Of a stretch of 64,000 nt of DNA, positions 7,719 through 17,262 are shown in pieces. The notes under the pieces were generated by a model. That model was given only the letters and a program-made list of their open reading frames with translations. It had not been told where the DNA came from and did not search any database. The stretch covers positions 1 to 64,000 of the forward strand of contig CAKPAW010000006.1 in NCBI GenBank assembly GCA_934133165.1, in the 5' to 3' direction. Position 1 is the stretch's first letter. Every line of letters starts with the position of its first letter. The DNA comes from an uncultured Clostridia bacterium (GTDB lineage: Bacteria; Bacillota; Clostridia; TANB77; CAG-508). Made by a program: the position numbers and the translations under genes.

Positions 7719-9395
7719 ATGCAAGATTTACAATTAGAAGAATTATATAAGAATTCCGATTTTAGAAAAAATGTAATACATTGGTATCCTGTAAAAGAAA
7801 ATAGTAGTGTGCTACAAATTGGATATGACTCTATAAAAATAGTAGAAGAATTATGCGACAAGTTTGAAAAAATAACTATATGTGTTAATAATGAAGAAGA
7901 TAAAAAAGAAATATTAAAAAAATATAGTGATTCAGAAATAACAATAATAGATAATTTAGATAAAATTCCTGAAACAGAAGAATATGACTATATTACATTA
8001 ATAGGAACTTTAGAAATATATAAAAATATAGTAGAAGAAAAGGCATATAAAAGATTAGAAAAAATGTTAAATATAGCTAAAAAATCTTGTAAAGAAGACG
8101 GAAAAATACTTTTAGCAGTAGACAATAAATATGGAATGAAATTTTGGACAACTATGTATGCTCAAAAAAATATACTTTGTAACCAAACTTTTGCAATAAG
8201 CAAAACAATGATAAATGAGTTATTAGAGAAACTTAACTTAACTAATTATAAATACTATTACATGTTACCAGACTATAAAATGACAAATGTAATCTTTACA
8301 GATAATTATCTCCCAAATATAGAAAGTATAAGTAGAAATTTTACTTATGGAGAAGAGGACTTTGCAACATTTAATCAAACAGAAGCATATGGAGAAATAT
8401 TGAAAGAAGATACAGAATTATTCAAATTATATGCAAATTCATATTTTGTAGAAATTTCAAAGCAAGAACTTGTAGATAATAATATAAAATTTGTATCTTA
8501 CACGAATATTAGACGAGATAAATTCAGTATACAAACTACAATATTTGATGATAGAGTTGAAAAAACATATTTAACTAAAAAGTCAAAACAACATATAAAA
8601 GATATGAAAAAAAATATAGATATAATGAACGAAAGTGGCATAAAAACATTAGATTCTTACGAAAAAGAAAAAATAATGAGTAAATTTGTAAGTAATGTTA
8701 AAACTTATGATAAAATATTACTTGAATATTTAGAAAAAGAAGACAATGAAGTTTTTTTTGAAAAGATAAGAGATTACAAGAAATTTTTGATAGAAAAACT
8801 TGGAAAAATAAATTACAACGATATAAAAGAAAATAACATTTTTACTAAATATGAAGTTAAAATAGAAGAAAATATAGCTAATAAATTCAACTTCGTAAAA
8901 AACGGATTATGGGATATGATTTTTCAAAACATATTTTATATAGAGAATGAAATGTACTTTTATGATCAAGAATGGTATGATGAAAATGTTCCAGTTGAGT
9001 ATATAATATACAGAACAATCGCGTACTTTGCAAATGCTCATGAATATATAAAAACTGAAGAACTATATAATAAGCTAGAATTAAGTGAATATATAAATAT
9101 TTTTGAAGAATTAGATGCTAAAATACAATTAGAAATAAGAAACGAAAAAATGTGGAAATTGCACAATAGTACTAAAACAGGACAAACACTATTAGATTCT
9201 TATAAAAATTTGCAAAATGAGTATGATGAATATACTAAAAAAATTAAAATAGTTAAAGCAGAAGAAATATTGCTTGAAAATGAAAAATTGAAAAATGAAA
9301 ATGATAACTTAAAACAAATAAATCAAAAAATGTTGAACTCAACATCATGGAAACTAACTAAACCAATTCGTTGGTTTGGAAAAAAAATTAAATAA
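7719..9395 (+). CDS. SAM-methyltransferase-like protein with kinase-like and coiled-coil regions
   Basis: The first 190 or so residues look like a class I methyltransferase: a glycine/acidic loop VLQIGYDSI near residue 30, then CVNNEED. An intermediate region includes FYDQEW (about residue 413), which resembles the metal-binding DxD/DFE part of aminoglycoside-kinase-like folds, and residues 490-545 form a coiled coil. The protein ends with STSWKLTKPIRW, a tail often seen on clostridial and capsular glycosyltransferases. Total length is 558 residues. It may methylate or phosphorylate the growing end of the glycan, which would fit the Wzt C-terminal recognition model. The kinase-like assignment is weak. 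Confidence 0.55.
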   Translation: MQDLQLEELYKNSDFRKNVIHWYPVKENSSVLQIGYDSIKIVEELCDKFEKITICVNNEEDKKEILKKYSDSEITIIDNLDKIPETEEYDYITLIGTLEIYKNIVEEKAYKRLEKMLNIAKKSCKEDGKILLAVDNKYGMKFWTTMYAQKNILCNQTFAISKTMINELLEKLNLTNYKYYYMLPDYKMTNVIFTDNYLPNIESISRNFTYGEEDFATFNQTEAYGEILKEDTELFKLYANSYFVEISKQELVDNNIKFVSYTNIRRDKFSIQTTIFDDRVEKTYLTKKSKQHIKDMKKNIDIMNESGIKTLDSYEKEKIMSKFVSNVKTYDKILLEYLEKEDNEVFFEKIRDYKKFLIEKLGKINYNDIKENNIFTKYEVKIEENIANKFNFVKNGLWDMIFQNIFYIENEMYFYDQEWYDENVPVEYIIYRTIAYFANAHEYIKTEELYNKLELSEYINIFEELDAKIQLEIRNEKMWKLHNSTKTGQTLLDSYKNLQNEYDEYTKKIKIVKAEEILLENEKLKNENDNLKQINQKMLNSTSWKLTKPIRWFGKKIK

Positions 9396-9448
9396 GATTA
9401 CAATAGCAGGAAAGGAGAAAGGCTATACAAAATCAGCCAAATTACAAT

Positions 9449-11287
9449 ATGAGAATAAAAAATATTATAAACAATGTAAAATATTATTTTAAAAAATATG
9501 GATTTAAGAAAACAATTAAAAAGATAATATCAAAATTATATACAAAAATATTTAAAGGGGAACAATTAAAAAATTTACAAAGTGAAAGAGAAAAATATCA
9601 AATATGGATAAATAATAATGAGCCAAATGAACAAGGACTAGAGGAACAAAGAAACACAAAATTTAAAATTGAGCCTAAATTTAGTATAGTAGTTCCTATG
9701 TATAATACGCCTGTAAATTTCTTTGAAGAATTAGTAGATTGTTTAATTGATCAAACATATTCTAATTGGGAATTGTGTTTAGCAGATGGAAGTGCAGAAA
9801 AGAACCAAGAATTAGAATCTATAATAAATAAAGATTCTAGAATTAAATACAAATTTATAAATGAAAATAAAGGAATTTCTGGAAACACTAATGAGGCACT
9901 TACTTTAGCTACAGGAGATTATATAGCATTAGTAGACCATGATGATTTACTTCCAGTATTTTGTTTATATGAACTTGCAAAAACTATAAATGAAAATCCA
10001 AATGTAGAATTCATTTATACAGACGAAGACAAAATAGAAGGAACAAAAGAAAATAGATGTGATCCTCATTTTAAACCAGATTTTGCACCAGACACTTTAA
10101 GAGCTAATAACTATATAACTCATTTATCTGTTTTCAAAAAAGAATTAATGGAAAAATTAGGTGGTTTTAGAGAAAAATACAATGGAGCCCAAGACTTTGA
10201 TATAATTACAAGAGCATGTGAATTAACAAAAAATATAATTCATATTCCTAAAGTGTTATATCATTGGAGAGTACATCCAAACTCAACAGCAATGGTAGCA
10301 GATGCAAAACCATATGCATATGAAGCAGGAATAAGAGTTATAGAAGACCATTTAGAAAGACAAGGATTAAAAGCAAAAGTTACACATGGAGGGGATATTC
10401 CAGGTGTATATGAAGTAGAATATGAGGTTATAGGAAATCCTAAAGTTACAATAATTATACCAAATAAAGATAGCATAAAATTATTAAAAAATTGTATAAA
10501 TTCAATATTGAAACTAACTACTTACAATAACTATGAAATATTAATAGTTGAAAACAATAGTACAGAAGAAAAAACATTTGAATATTATAAAGAACTAGAA
10601 AAATCAGAAAAAATAAGAGTAATAGAATACAAAGAAAAAGGATTTAATTACTCTAAAATAATAAATTTTGGAGTTAAAAATTGTGAAGGAAGCGAATTTG
10701 TTGTACAACTAAATAGCGATACAGAACTTTTAACACCAAATTGGTTAGAAAAATTCATAGGTTATGCGCAAAGAAAAGATGTAGGGGCAGTAGGTGCAAG
10801 GTTATACTACGAAGATAAATCTATACAACATGCTGGAATAGGAATAGGAATTTGTGATTTAGCAGCTAACTTACTTACAAATACACCTAAAAATTTCCAT
10901 GCTTATTTTGGAAGAGAATGTTTACCACAAAACTTATCTGCAGTAACAGGTGCATGTTTATTTTCTAGAAGAAGTATCTACGAAGAAGTTGGATATATGG
11001 ATGAAGAAAATTTTGCAGTAGCATTTAATGACGTGGATTTTTGCTTAAAAATTAGACAAGCAGGATATTTAATAGTATATAACCCATATATAGAGTTTAT
11101 GCACTATGAATCAAAAACAAGAGGTTATGAAGACACTCCAGAAAAGAAAGCAAGATTTGAAAGAGAATCTAATAATTTTAAAACAAAATGGAGAAAAGTA
11201 TTAGATGCAGGTGACCCATATTCAAATATAAACTTTGATAAAAATACTGCACAATACAATATAAGGACAGACAAAATAATCAAATAA
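9449..11287 (+). CDS. two-domain family 2 glycosyltransferase
   Basis: The product has 612 residues. A basic N-terminal helical segment (1-75) is followed by GT2 domain 1 (about 78-290, SIVVPMYN, VDHDDLLP near 162) and GT2 domain 2 (about 330-570, VTIIIPN, NSDTELLTPNW near 421). The architecture is that of bifunctional rhamnan/teichuronic-type polymerising transferases, so it may add two linkages alternately. The start is odd: the only good ribosome binding site (AGGAGAAAGG, about 9410-9421) lies nearly 30 bases before the ATG, with no ATG, GTG or TTG in frame between. Domain content is clear, the acceptor is not. Confidence 0.83.
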   Translation: MRIKNIINNVKYYFKKYGFKKTIKKIISKLYTKIFKGEQLKNLQSEREKYQIWINNNEPNEQGLEEQRNTKFKIEPKFSIVVPMYNTPVNFFEELVDCLIDQTYSNWELCLADGSAEKNQELESIINKDSRIKYKFINENKGISGNTNEALTLATGDYIALVDHDDLLPVFCLYELAKTINENPNVEFIYTDEDKIEGTKENRCDPHFKPDFAPDTLRANNYITHLSVFKKELMEKLGGFREKYNGAQDFDIITRACELTKNIIHIPKVLYHWRVHPNSTAMVADAKPYAYEAGIRVIEDHLERQGLKAKVTHGGDIPGVYEVEYEVIGNPKVTIIIPNKDSIKLLKNCINSILKLTTYNNYEILIVENNSTEEKTFEYYKELEKSEKIRVIEYKEKGFNYSKIINFGVKNCEGSEFVVQLNSDTELLTPNWLEKFIGYAQRKDVGAVGARLYYEDKSIQHAGIGIGICDLAANLLTNTPKNFHAYFGRECLPQNLSAVTGACLFSRRSIYEEVGYMDEENFAVAFNDVDFCLKIRQAGYLIVYNPYIEFMHYESKTRGYEDTPEKKARFERESNNFKTKWRKVLDAGDPYSNINFDKNTAQYNIRTDKIIK

Positions 11288-11298
11288 AGGGGAAAAAA

Positions 11299-12861
11299 AT
11301 GAAAAGTAATACAAAAAAGAATAATAGCCTAAAAATAGAAATATTAAAAAAGTACTTATATAAATTTCTTTATATCATAGAGTTTTTGGTAGCTATATTT
11401 TGCGCATATTCACTTTACCAAATAGTTTTAAATAGAAATAATTTACATATATGGTCATTAAAATATTTAATAATATTTGTACCAACAATAATTATGCTTA
11501 TTGGCTGTATAATATTGAATTATAAAAAAAATAAGGAAAAAATAGAAAAAATAATAATAAGCTTTTTGATACCAGTAGGAATGCTATATGTATTTTTTAT
11601 GGCTCCAAGTTATGTACCAGATGAGCAAGCTCATATATTAAAATCTTATGAGATATCAACAGGTGAATTAATTACACCAATAAAAGAAGATGGCAGTTCG
11701 AGGACCAAAATACCTAAATTCTTTGTGGATAATATGATTCCTAATATAAGTAAATATGGACACTTTAATCTAGCTAGTATGGAAAATACTGATTATAATG
11801 AAATAGTAGAGGAAGAAAATGAAGCACAAGCTTATCCAGCAATATTATATATTTTTAGTTCTATAGGATTTTTGATAGGAAGATTATTTGAAATAAATGG
11901 TATATTTACTATTTATCTAGCAAGACTATTTAATTTTGCAGTGTTTTTAATAATGGGATATTATAGTATGAAAATTATTCCATTTGGAAAATTTATTATA
12001 GGAACTATATTATTTTTACCTATGAGTTTCCAACAGGGAGCATCAGTTTCAGCAGATTGTATATTAAATGCTGTTTCAATAATGTATATTGCATATACAT
12101 TATATTTGATAAATAAAAATGACCAAATTAAATGGTTTGAAAAAGTTATATATATTGCAATGAGTATAATAATAGGAATCTCAAAGATTGCATATGTTCC
12201 AATGATAGGACTTAGCTTATTATTTATAGGAGCAAAAAATATTACTAAAAAACAGAAGATAATCTTTATAATAACGACTATATTAATAACAATTATTTGT
12301 AGTATAGCATGGTTTATGTTTATGCAAAGGTACCAAAATACATTAAGTCATAGTCAATATTTACAGGAAAATAATGTTAATATGTCAGAACAGATAAGAA
12401 CAATAATTGAAAATCCTGGAAATATAATAGAAATAATAAAAAATACTATAAAAGATGGTGCATATATAGATGGGGCAATAGGAAATCAATTAGGATGGCT
12501 AAACATAGAAACTTCGAATATAGTGATTATAATGTTTATTGCTATATTAGCTATTTCACCATTTTTAACTAATGAAAAAGAAGAATTAAGAAATATAGAA
12601 AAAATATGGATGATATTTATAATGTTTGGAGTATATGTATTAGTTATATTAGCATTATATTTAATTTGGACAAGCGTTGGGCTAGATGAGGTTTTAGGAG
12701 TACAGGGAAGATATTTTATACCAATACTTCCATTGCTATTATTATGTTTGTGCAAAAAAGATAGATATATTAAATTTAAAAATGTTAATCTAATGCTTCC
12801 AATTATATTAACTATACTAAATGTTATTGCAATATCAGATATAATAGAATTTTTTATATAA
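11299..12861 (+). CDS. polytopic membrane protein, DUF2142
   Basis: A protein of 520 residues with about 12 hydrophobic segments. After the third helix comes YVPDEQAHILKSYE (about residue 107), and near the C-terminus LGVQGRYFIPILPLLLL. Both are hallmarks of DUF2142, a GT-C-like family found in glycan clusters. Such proteins probably use polyprenyl-phosphate sugars on the outer face. A second member lies at 28047-29495. The acidic loop (PDEQ) would be the candidate catalytic site. Donor and acceptor are unknown. Confidence 0.75.
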   Translation: MKSNTKKNNSLKIEILKKYLYKFLYIIEFLVAIFCAYSLYQIVLNRNNLHIWSLKYLIIFVPTIIMLIGCIILNYKKNKEKIEKIIISFLIPVGMLYVFFMAPSYVPDEQAHILKSYEISTGELITPIKEDGSSRTKIPKFFVDNMIPNISKYGHFNLASMENTDYNEIVEEENEAQAYPAILYIFSSIGFLIGRLFEINGIFTIYLARLFNFAVFLIMGYYSMKIIPFGKFIIGTILFLPMSFQQGASVSADCILNAVSIMYIAYTLYLINKNDQIKWFEKVIYIAMSIIIGISKIAYVPMIGLSLLFIGAKNITKKQKIIFIITTILITIICSIAWFMFMQRYQNTLSHSQYLQENNVNMSEQIRTIIENPGNIIEIIKNTIKDGAYIDGAIGNQLGWLNIETSNIVIIMFIAILAISPFLTNEKEELRNIEKIWMIFIMFGVYVLVILALYLIWTSVGLDEVLGVQGRYFIPILPLLLLCLCKKDRYIKFKNVNLMLPIILTILNVIAISDIIEFFI

Positions 12862-12893
12862 TAGAAAGTGGAAACTAAAAGGAGAACAAAAAT

Positions 12894-13592
12894 ATGAAAG
12901 TGTTACTAATAATACCAGCATACAATGAAGCTCTAAACATAGAAAAAACAGTAAAAGATGTAACATCAAATACAAATTATGATTACATAATAGTAAATGA
13001 TTGTTCAAAAGATAATACAAAAGAAGTATGCGAAAGAAATAACTTTCACATGCTATCTTTACCAGTAAATTATGGATTAACTTCAGGAATACAAGTAGGA
13101 ATGAAATATGCATATCAAAAAGGATATGATATAGCAATTCAATTTGATGGAGATGGACAGCATCAAGCTAAATATTTAAAAGATTTAGTAAAAGAAATTG
13201 AAGAAGGAAATTGTGATGTAGCAATAGGCTCAAGATTTGCAAACGAAAAGAAACCTCATTCTTTAAGAATGTTAGGAAGCAATTTAATATCATTTTGCAT
13301 AAAAATTACAACATGGAAAAAAATTAAAGACACAACATCAGGAATGAGAGCATATAACAAACAAGCAATAGAAGAATTTGTAAAAAATAAGAGTTTAACA
13401 CCCGAACCAGACACATTAGTTTATCTAATAAAAAGAGGAATGAAAATTAAAGAAGTACAAGTAGAAATGAGTGATAGAGAATTTGGAGAAAGCTACTTAA
13501 AACCTTTAAAAGCAATTGAATATATGTTTAATATGATATTTTCAATACTATTTATTCGTTCTACAACTAGAAAAAATAAAGGAGGAAAATAA
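12894..13592 (+). CDS. DPM1-like polyprenyl-phosphate glycosyltransferase (GT2)
   Basis: The 232 residues have PAYNEALNI near the start, NDCSKDNT (35-42) and DGDGQH (85-90). SRFANEKK and DTTSGMRAYNK follow, in the order seen in dolichyl/undecaprenyl-phosphate mannosyl- or glucosyltransferases. It lacks C-terminal membrane helices. The DUF2304 gene starts 2 bases after its stop, a common pairing that suggests the small membrane protein provides the membrane partner or flippase. It would charge undecaprenyl phosphate with one sugar for use by external GT-C enzymes such as the DUF2142 neighbour. Confidence 0.83.
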   Translation: MKVLLIIPAYNEALNIEKTVKDVTSNTNYDYIIVNDCSKDNTKEVCERNNFHMLSLPVNYGLTSGIQVGMKYAYQKGYDIAIQFDGDGQHQAKYLKDLVKEIEEGNCDVAIGSRFANEKKPHSLRMLGSNLISFCIKITTWKKIKDTTSGMRAYNKQAIEEFVKNKSLTPEPDTLVYLIKRGMKIKEVQVEMSDREFGESYLKPLKAIEYMFNMIFSILFIRSTTRKNKGGK

Positions 13593-13593
13593 A

Positions 13594-13944
13594 ATGTCAA
13601 TAACATTAAGAGTAATATTAATTATATGTTCTATTTTATCATTTGTATTGTGTATAAGAAGAATAAAACAAGCAAAATTAAAAGTAACAAATTCAGTAGT
13701 TTGGATGGCTGGAAGTCTTGTATTAATACTAATGAGCATTTTTTCAGGAGGAGTAGAATGGATAGCTGAAAAATTAGGATTTGTGGCACCAGTAAATTTT
13801 GTTTTCCTTATAATAATGACTTTCTTACTAATAGAAGTTTTCGGAAATAATGTAACTATTACGGCACTAAATGAAAAAATAAAAGATTTAGACCATTATA
13901 TTGCATTAAAAGAATTAGAAGAAAAAGATAAAGAAGATAAATAA
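13594..13944 (+). CDS. DUF2304 small membrane protein
   Basis: The product has 116 residues with three hydrophobic helices (about 2-20, 32-50, 60-84) and a charged C-terminal tail rich in E, K and D. VVWMAGSLVLILMSIFSGGVEWIAEKLG fits DUF2304 (position of the run: residues 29-56). It is overlapped in function and spacing with the preceding GT2. By analogy with GtrA-type partners it may flip the lipid-linked sugar, but this has not been shown for the family as far as I know. Confidence 0.75.
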   Translation: MSITLRVILIICSILSFVLCIRRIKQAKLKVTNSVVWMAGSLVLILMSIFSGGVEWIAEKLGFVAPVNFVFLIIMTFLLIEVFGNNVTITALNEKIKDLDHYIALKELEEKDKEDK

Positions 13945-13959
13945 GAAAGAGGTAAAAAA

Positions 13960-15000
13960 ATGAGTGAAAAAATAAAAGTAAGTATAATTGTTCCTGTATA
14001 TAAAGTTGAAAAATATTTAAGAAGAAGTATGGATAGTTTAGTAAATCAAACATTAGATGGAGTAGAAATAATTTGCATACATGATGGTTCACCAGATAAC
14101 TGTTTATCAATTTTAAGGGAATACGAAGAAAAATATAAAGATAAAAATATAGTTATAATTGATAAGAAAAATGAAGGAGTTTGGAAAGGTAGATTTGACG
14201 GAATAAAAGTTGCAAAAGGAGAATACATAGCATTTACAGACTCAGATGATTATATAGCTTTAGATTATGCAGAAAAATTATATAATGCTGCAAAAGAAAC
14301 AAATTCAGACATATCTGTATGTGGATTTGACAGAATAGATGTAGATACAGGTCATTTATATTCTAGAGAAATGACAAAACATAAAAATGAAAAAATAGAT
14401 ATGGAAAAAAATCCAGAAGACATATTATCAATAAATACAGCTTTATGGAACAAACTTTATAAAGCTGAAATATTAAAAGGAATGGATAATCTTCCAAACC
14501 CACCAAGGGTATTAGATGACATGATGTTTTTATGTTTAGTATATTTAAGAACAAAAACAATTACTTTTATTGAAGATAGTTTATATTATTACATGGTAAG
14601 ATCAGATTCTATAATGGGAACAATTAAAAAAGAACAAATAGAATCTACACAAAATGCTATGGTAGATGTAAGAAAAATTTATGAAGAAAAAAATAAAAAA
14701 TTATTAGAAGTATTAGATGCAATGGCATTTCTACATTTTGCAGTTTCATTTACTTTTAGATTATCTTATGATAAGAAAAATTTTAAAGAAACATATAAAA
14801 TAGTAAAAAATTATTTAAATACAGAATTTCCAGGTTGGAAAAAATGCAAATATTTAAATATTTGGTATAATTTAACACATAATTCTTCTAATTTAAAAAT
14901 AGCTGTTATGAAAAAAGTATATAAGTTAGGAATGTATAAAGCGTTTTTAGTATTATATCGTTTTATGATAGATAAATTAAAAATAGATATAAAATGGTAA
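13960..15000 (+). CDS. family 2 glycosyltransferase
   Basis: This 346-residue GT-A enzyme has VSIIVPVYKVEKYL at the start and HDGSPDN (41-47). A lysine-rich spacer precedes TDSDDYI (93-99), where DSDD is the metal site. It belongs to the capsule/EPS type GT2 group (CpsI/EpsJ-like). The 15-base gap to the DUF2304 gene with GAAAGAGG keeps it in the same operon. Donor and acceptor cannot be assigned. Confidence 0.83.
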   Translation: MSEKIKVSIIVPVYKVEKYLRRSMDSLVNQTLDGVEIICIHDGSPDNCLSILREYEEKYKDKNIVIIDKKNEGVWKGRFDGIKVAKGEYIAFTDSDDYIALDYAEKLYNAAKETNSDISVCGFDRIDVDTGHLYSREMTKHKNEKIDMEKNPEDILSINTALWNKLYKAEILKGMDNLPNPPRVLDDMMFLCLVYLRTKTITFIEDSLYYYMVRSDSIMGTIKKEQIESTQNAMVDVRKIYEEKNKKLLEVLDAMAFLHFAVSFTFRLSYDKKNFKETYKIVKNYLNTEFPGWKKCKYLNIWYNLTHNSSNLKIAVMKKVYKLGMYKAFLVLYRFMIDKLKIDIKW

Positions 15001-15016
15001 TATTATGGAGGCATAA

Positions 15017-15931
15017 ATGCAAGAAAATGAAGAAGTTGCAGTAGTAATGTCAACTTATAATGGAGAAAAATGGATAAAAGAACAATTGGATAGTATTATA
15101 AATCAGACTTATAAAAATATAAAAATTTTTGTAAGAGATGATGGTTCAAAAGATGGAACAGTAAATATTTTAAAAGAATATGCCAATAAAGGCCTAATTA
15201 TATTAGAAGAAGGAAAAAATATTGGGTATATAAAGAGCTTTTTTAAAGTATTAGAAAATGCAAAAGGTTTTAAATATTATGCATTTTGCGACCAAGATGA
15301 TATTTGGATGGAATTTAAAATAGAAAGAGCAGTAGAAAACTTAAATAAAAAAGATAATAATAAAGTTTTAATGTATTTTTCAGACTATGATTATTATGAT
15401 GGAGAAATGAACTTTAAAGAACATTTTAAAGGATGGAAAAAAGGCCCTTCATTTAGAAATTCTATTGTAGATGCTATCACTTTAGGAACATGTAGTGTTA
15501 TTAATGAAAATGCAAGAAAGATTATTTTAGAAAATGGAAGCGAAGATATTTGTAGTCATGATTGGTGGACATATTTTGTGTGTGCAGGGTTAGGAGATGT
15601 TATATATGACAAAATAGCTACAATAAAATATAGAAGACATGGAAACAATGTTAGTGCTTGTGGAAAATCTTTTATAAAGCTTCAAATATATAGAATAAAA
15701 AACTTTATATTTGGTGACTATTTTAAAATGGTAAAACTACAAATTCTAAAATTTGATAAGTGTTTTTATAAAGAACTTTCAGAAGAAAATAAAAAATTAT
15801 TATCTCTTTTTACCAATAAAAAATATAATTTGAAAATAGCATTAAAAAAAGTGTTTTATCCCAAAATGTTTAGACAAAACATAATAGATGAAATAATGCT
15901 AAGATTTATGTTTTTAATTGGAAAAATTTAA
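15017..15931 (+). CDS. family 2 glycosyltransferase
   Basis: This 304-residue enzyme has VVMSTYNGEKWI near residue 9, RDDGSKDGT at 40-48, CDQDDIW at 91-97 and HDWW near 177. It is the same sub-type as the GT2 enzymes at 2617 and 6738 but more diverged. GGAG precedes the ATG. It lies directly before the Wzx-like flippase gene. Confidence 0.83.
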   Translation: MQENEEVAVVMSTYNGEKWIKEQLDSIINQTYKNIKIFVRDDGSKDGTVNILKEYANKGLIILEEGKNIGYIKSFFKVLENAKGFKYYAFCDQDDIWMEFKIERAVENLNKKDNNKVLMYFSDYDYYDGEMNFKEHFKGWKKGPSFRNSIVDAITLGTCSVINENARKIILENGSEDICSHDWWTYFVCAGLGDVIYDKIATIKYRRHGNNVSACGKSFIKLQIYRIKNFIFGDYFKMVKLQILKFDKCFYKELSEENKKLLSLFTNKKYNLKIALKKVFYPKMFRQNIIDEIMLRFMFLIGKI

Positions 15932-15954
15932 GTTTAGAGAAAAGGAAAAAACAA

Positions 15955-17196
15955 ATGGTAAAAAAATCAGAGTTTATATGGAATAGTATATCAAGTGTTG
16001 TAGCAGCAATGCTTAGTGCAGTGTTACTTTTATTTTGTACAAGAATAAATGGTACTACTGCAGCAGGAATATTTTCAATTGCATTTGCAACATCTGTAAT
16101 TTTAAACGCAATTGGAGATTATGGAATTAGAGTATATCAAGTAACAGATGTAAATAGAAAATATAAATTTGGTGAATACTTGGCTTTAAGAGTAGTTGTT
16201 GTAACAATTATGTTTATAATAGGTATTGCATTTGTAATTATTAGTGGCTATGAATTAGAAAAATTAACTATATGTTTATTATTAATTCTATTTCGTGTAA
16301 TAGATAACTTAAGTGAAACATATCAGGGCGAATTTCAAATACAAGGAAGATTAGACATTGGAAGTAAATCTGTAGTAATTAGAAATTTAATGGCTATTAT
16401 AGCATTTCTTATAGCAGATGTTATAACTAAAAATCTTACTATTTCAACATTAGTGCTTTTTGTTACGAATTTAGGATTATTTTTATTATATGATCTAAAT
16501 AAAATAAAAAAATATACAAATGAAAAAATAGATTTTAATGTAAATAGTTTAAAAGTATTATTAAAGGAATGTTTTCCGATATGTATATCAACATTACTTA
16601 GTTTATATATAACAAATGCTGTTAAATATGCTATTGATGGTACAGGTGATTATGATATGCAAACATATTATAATATTATATATTTACCTACATTTACTAT
16701 TAATCTAGCTAGCATGTTTATAATAAAACCTATGTTTAAAGCATTTGGTGAATATTGGAACGGCGGAAAAATAAAAGAATTTACAAGAACTATTGCTATT
16801 TTAATATTATTGATAGTAATACTTACAATATTAGTTGAAGTAGTTTGCTTCTTCATAGGTATACCAATTTTAAATTTAATATATGGAGTTAATTTAAATG
16901 AATATAAAATAGATTTACTTATATTAGTATTATCTGGATGCTTTTATGCAATATCAATATTAATGCTAAGTGTATCTACAACCATAAGAAAGCAAAAAGT
17001 AACAACATACATATATATAATATCATCTATAGTTGCATTAATTGTGCCAAAAATGTTAATTAAGGGTATGGGTATGAGAGGCGCAAGTATTTCAAATGTT
17101 ATCATAACAATTGTTCTAGCGGTGTTATTAAGTTTAGTATATATAAAAGAAGCATATACAAAAAGAAAAGGAGTTAAAACCATTGGAAAGAATTAA
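15955..17196 (+). CDS. Wzx-like polysaccharide flippase (MATE/MVF superfamily)
   Basis: A membrane protein of 413 residues with about 12 hydrophobic helices, starting KKSEFIWNSISSVVAAMLSAVLL as in O-antigen/capsule repeat-unit flippases (run spans residues 3-25). It would move undecaprenyl-PP-linked units across the membrane. Its presence beside a Wzm/Wzt exporter suggests two export routes in one locus. No Wzy polymerase is obvious, though one of the unassigned polytopic proteins could serve. Confidence 0.78.
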   Translation: MVKKSEFIWNSISSVVAAMLSAVLLLFCTRINGTTAAGIFSIAFATSVILNAIGDYGIRVYQVTDVNRKYKFGEYLALRVVVVTIMFIIGIAFVIISGYELEKLTICLLLILFRVIDNLSETYQGEFQIQGRLDIGSKSVVIRNLMAIIAFLIADVITKNLTISTLVLFVTNLGLFLLYDLNKIKKYTNEKIDFNVNSLKVLLKECFPICISTLLSLYITNAVKYAIDGTGDYDMQTYYNIIYLPTFTINLASMFIIKPMFKAFGEYWNGGKIKEFTRTIAILILLIVILTILVEVVCFFIGIPILNLIYGVNLNEYKIDLLILVLSGCFYAISILMLSVSTTIRKQKVTTYIYIISSIVALIVPKMLIKGMGMRGASISNVIITIVLAVLLSLVYIKEAYTKRKGVKTIGKN

Positions 17197-17198
17197 CA

Positions 17199-17228
17199 TT
17201 GAATTTGTATATACAAGTATAGTATACT
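17199..17228 (+). promoter_or_regulatory. promoter for the ChW/GH25 gene
   Basis: TTGAAT (17199-17204) and TATACT (17223-17228) are spaced 18 bases apart just after the flippase stop and 35 bases before the start at 17263. Confidence 0.55.
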
Positions 17229-17262
17229 AAAAATATAAAGAAAAGTGTTTAAGGGGGATTAT

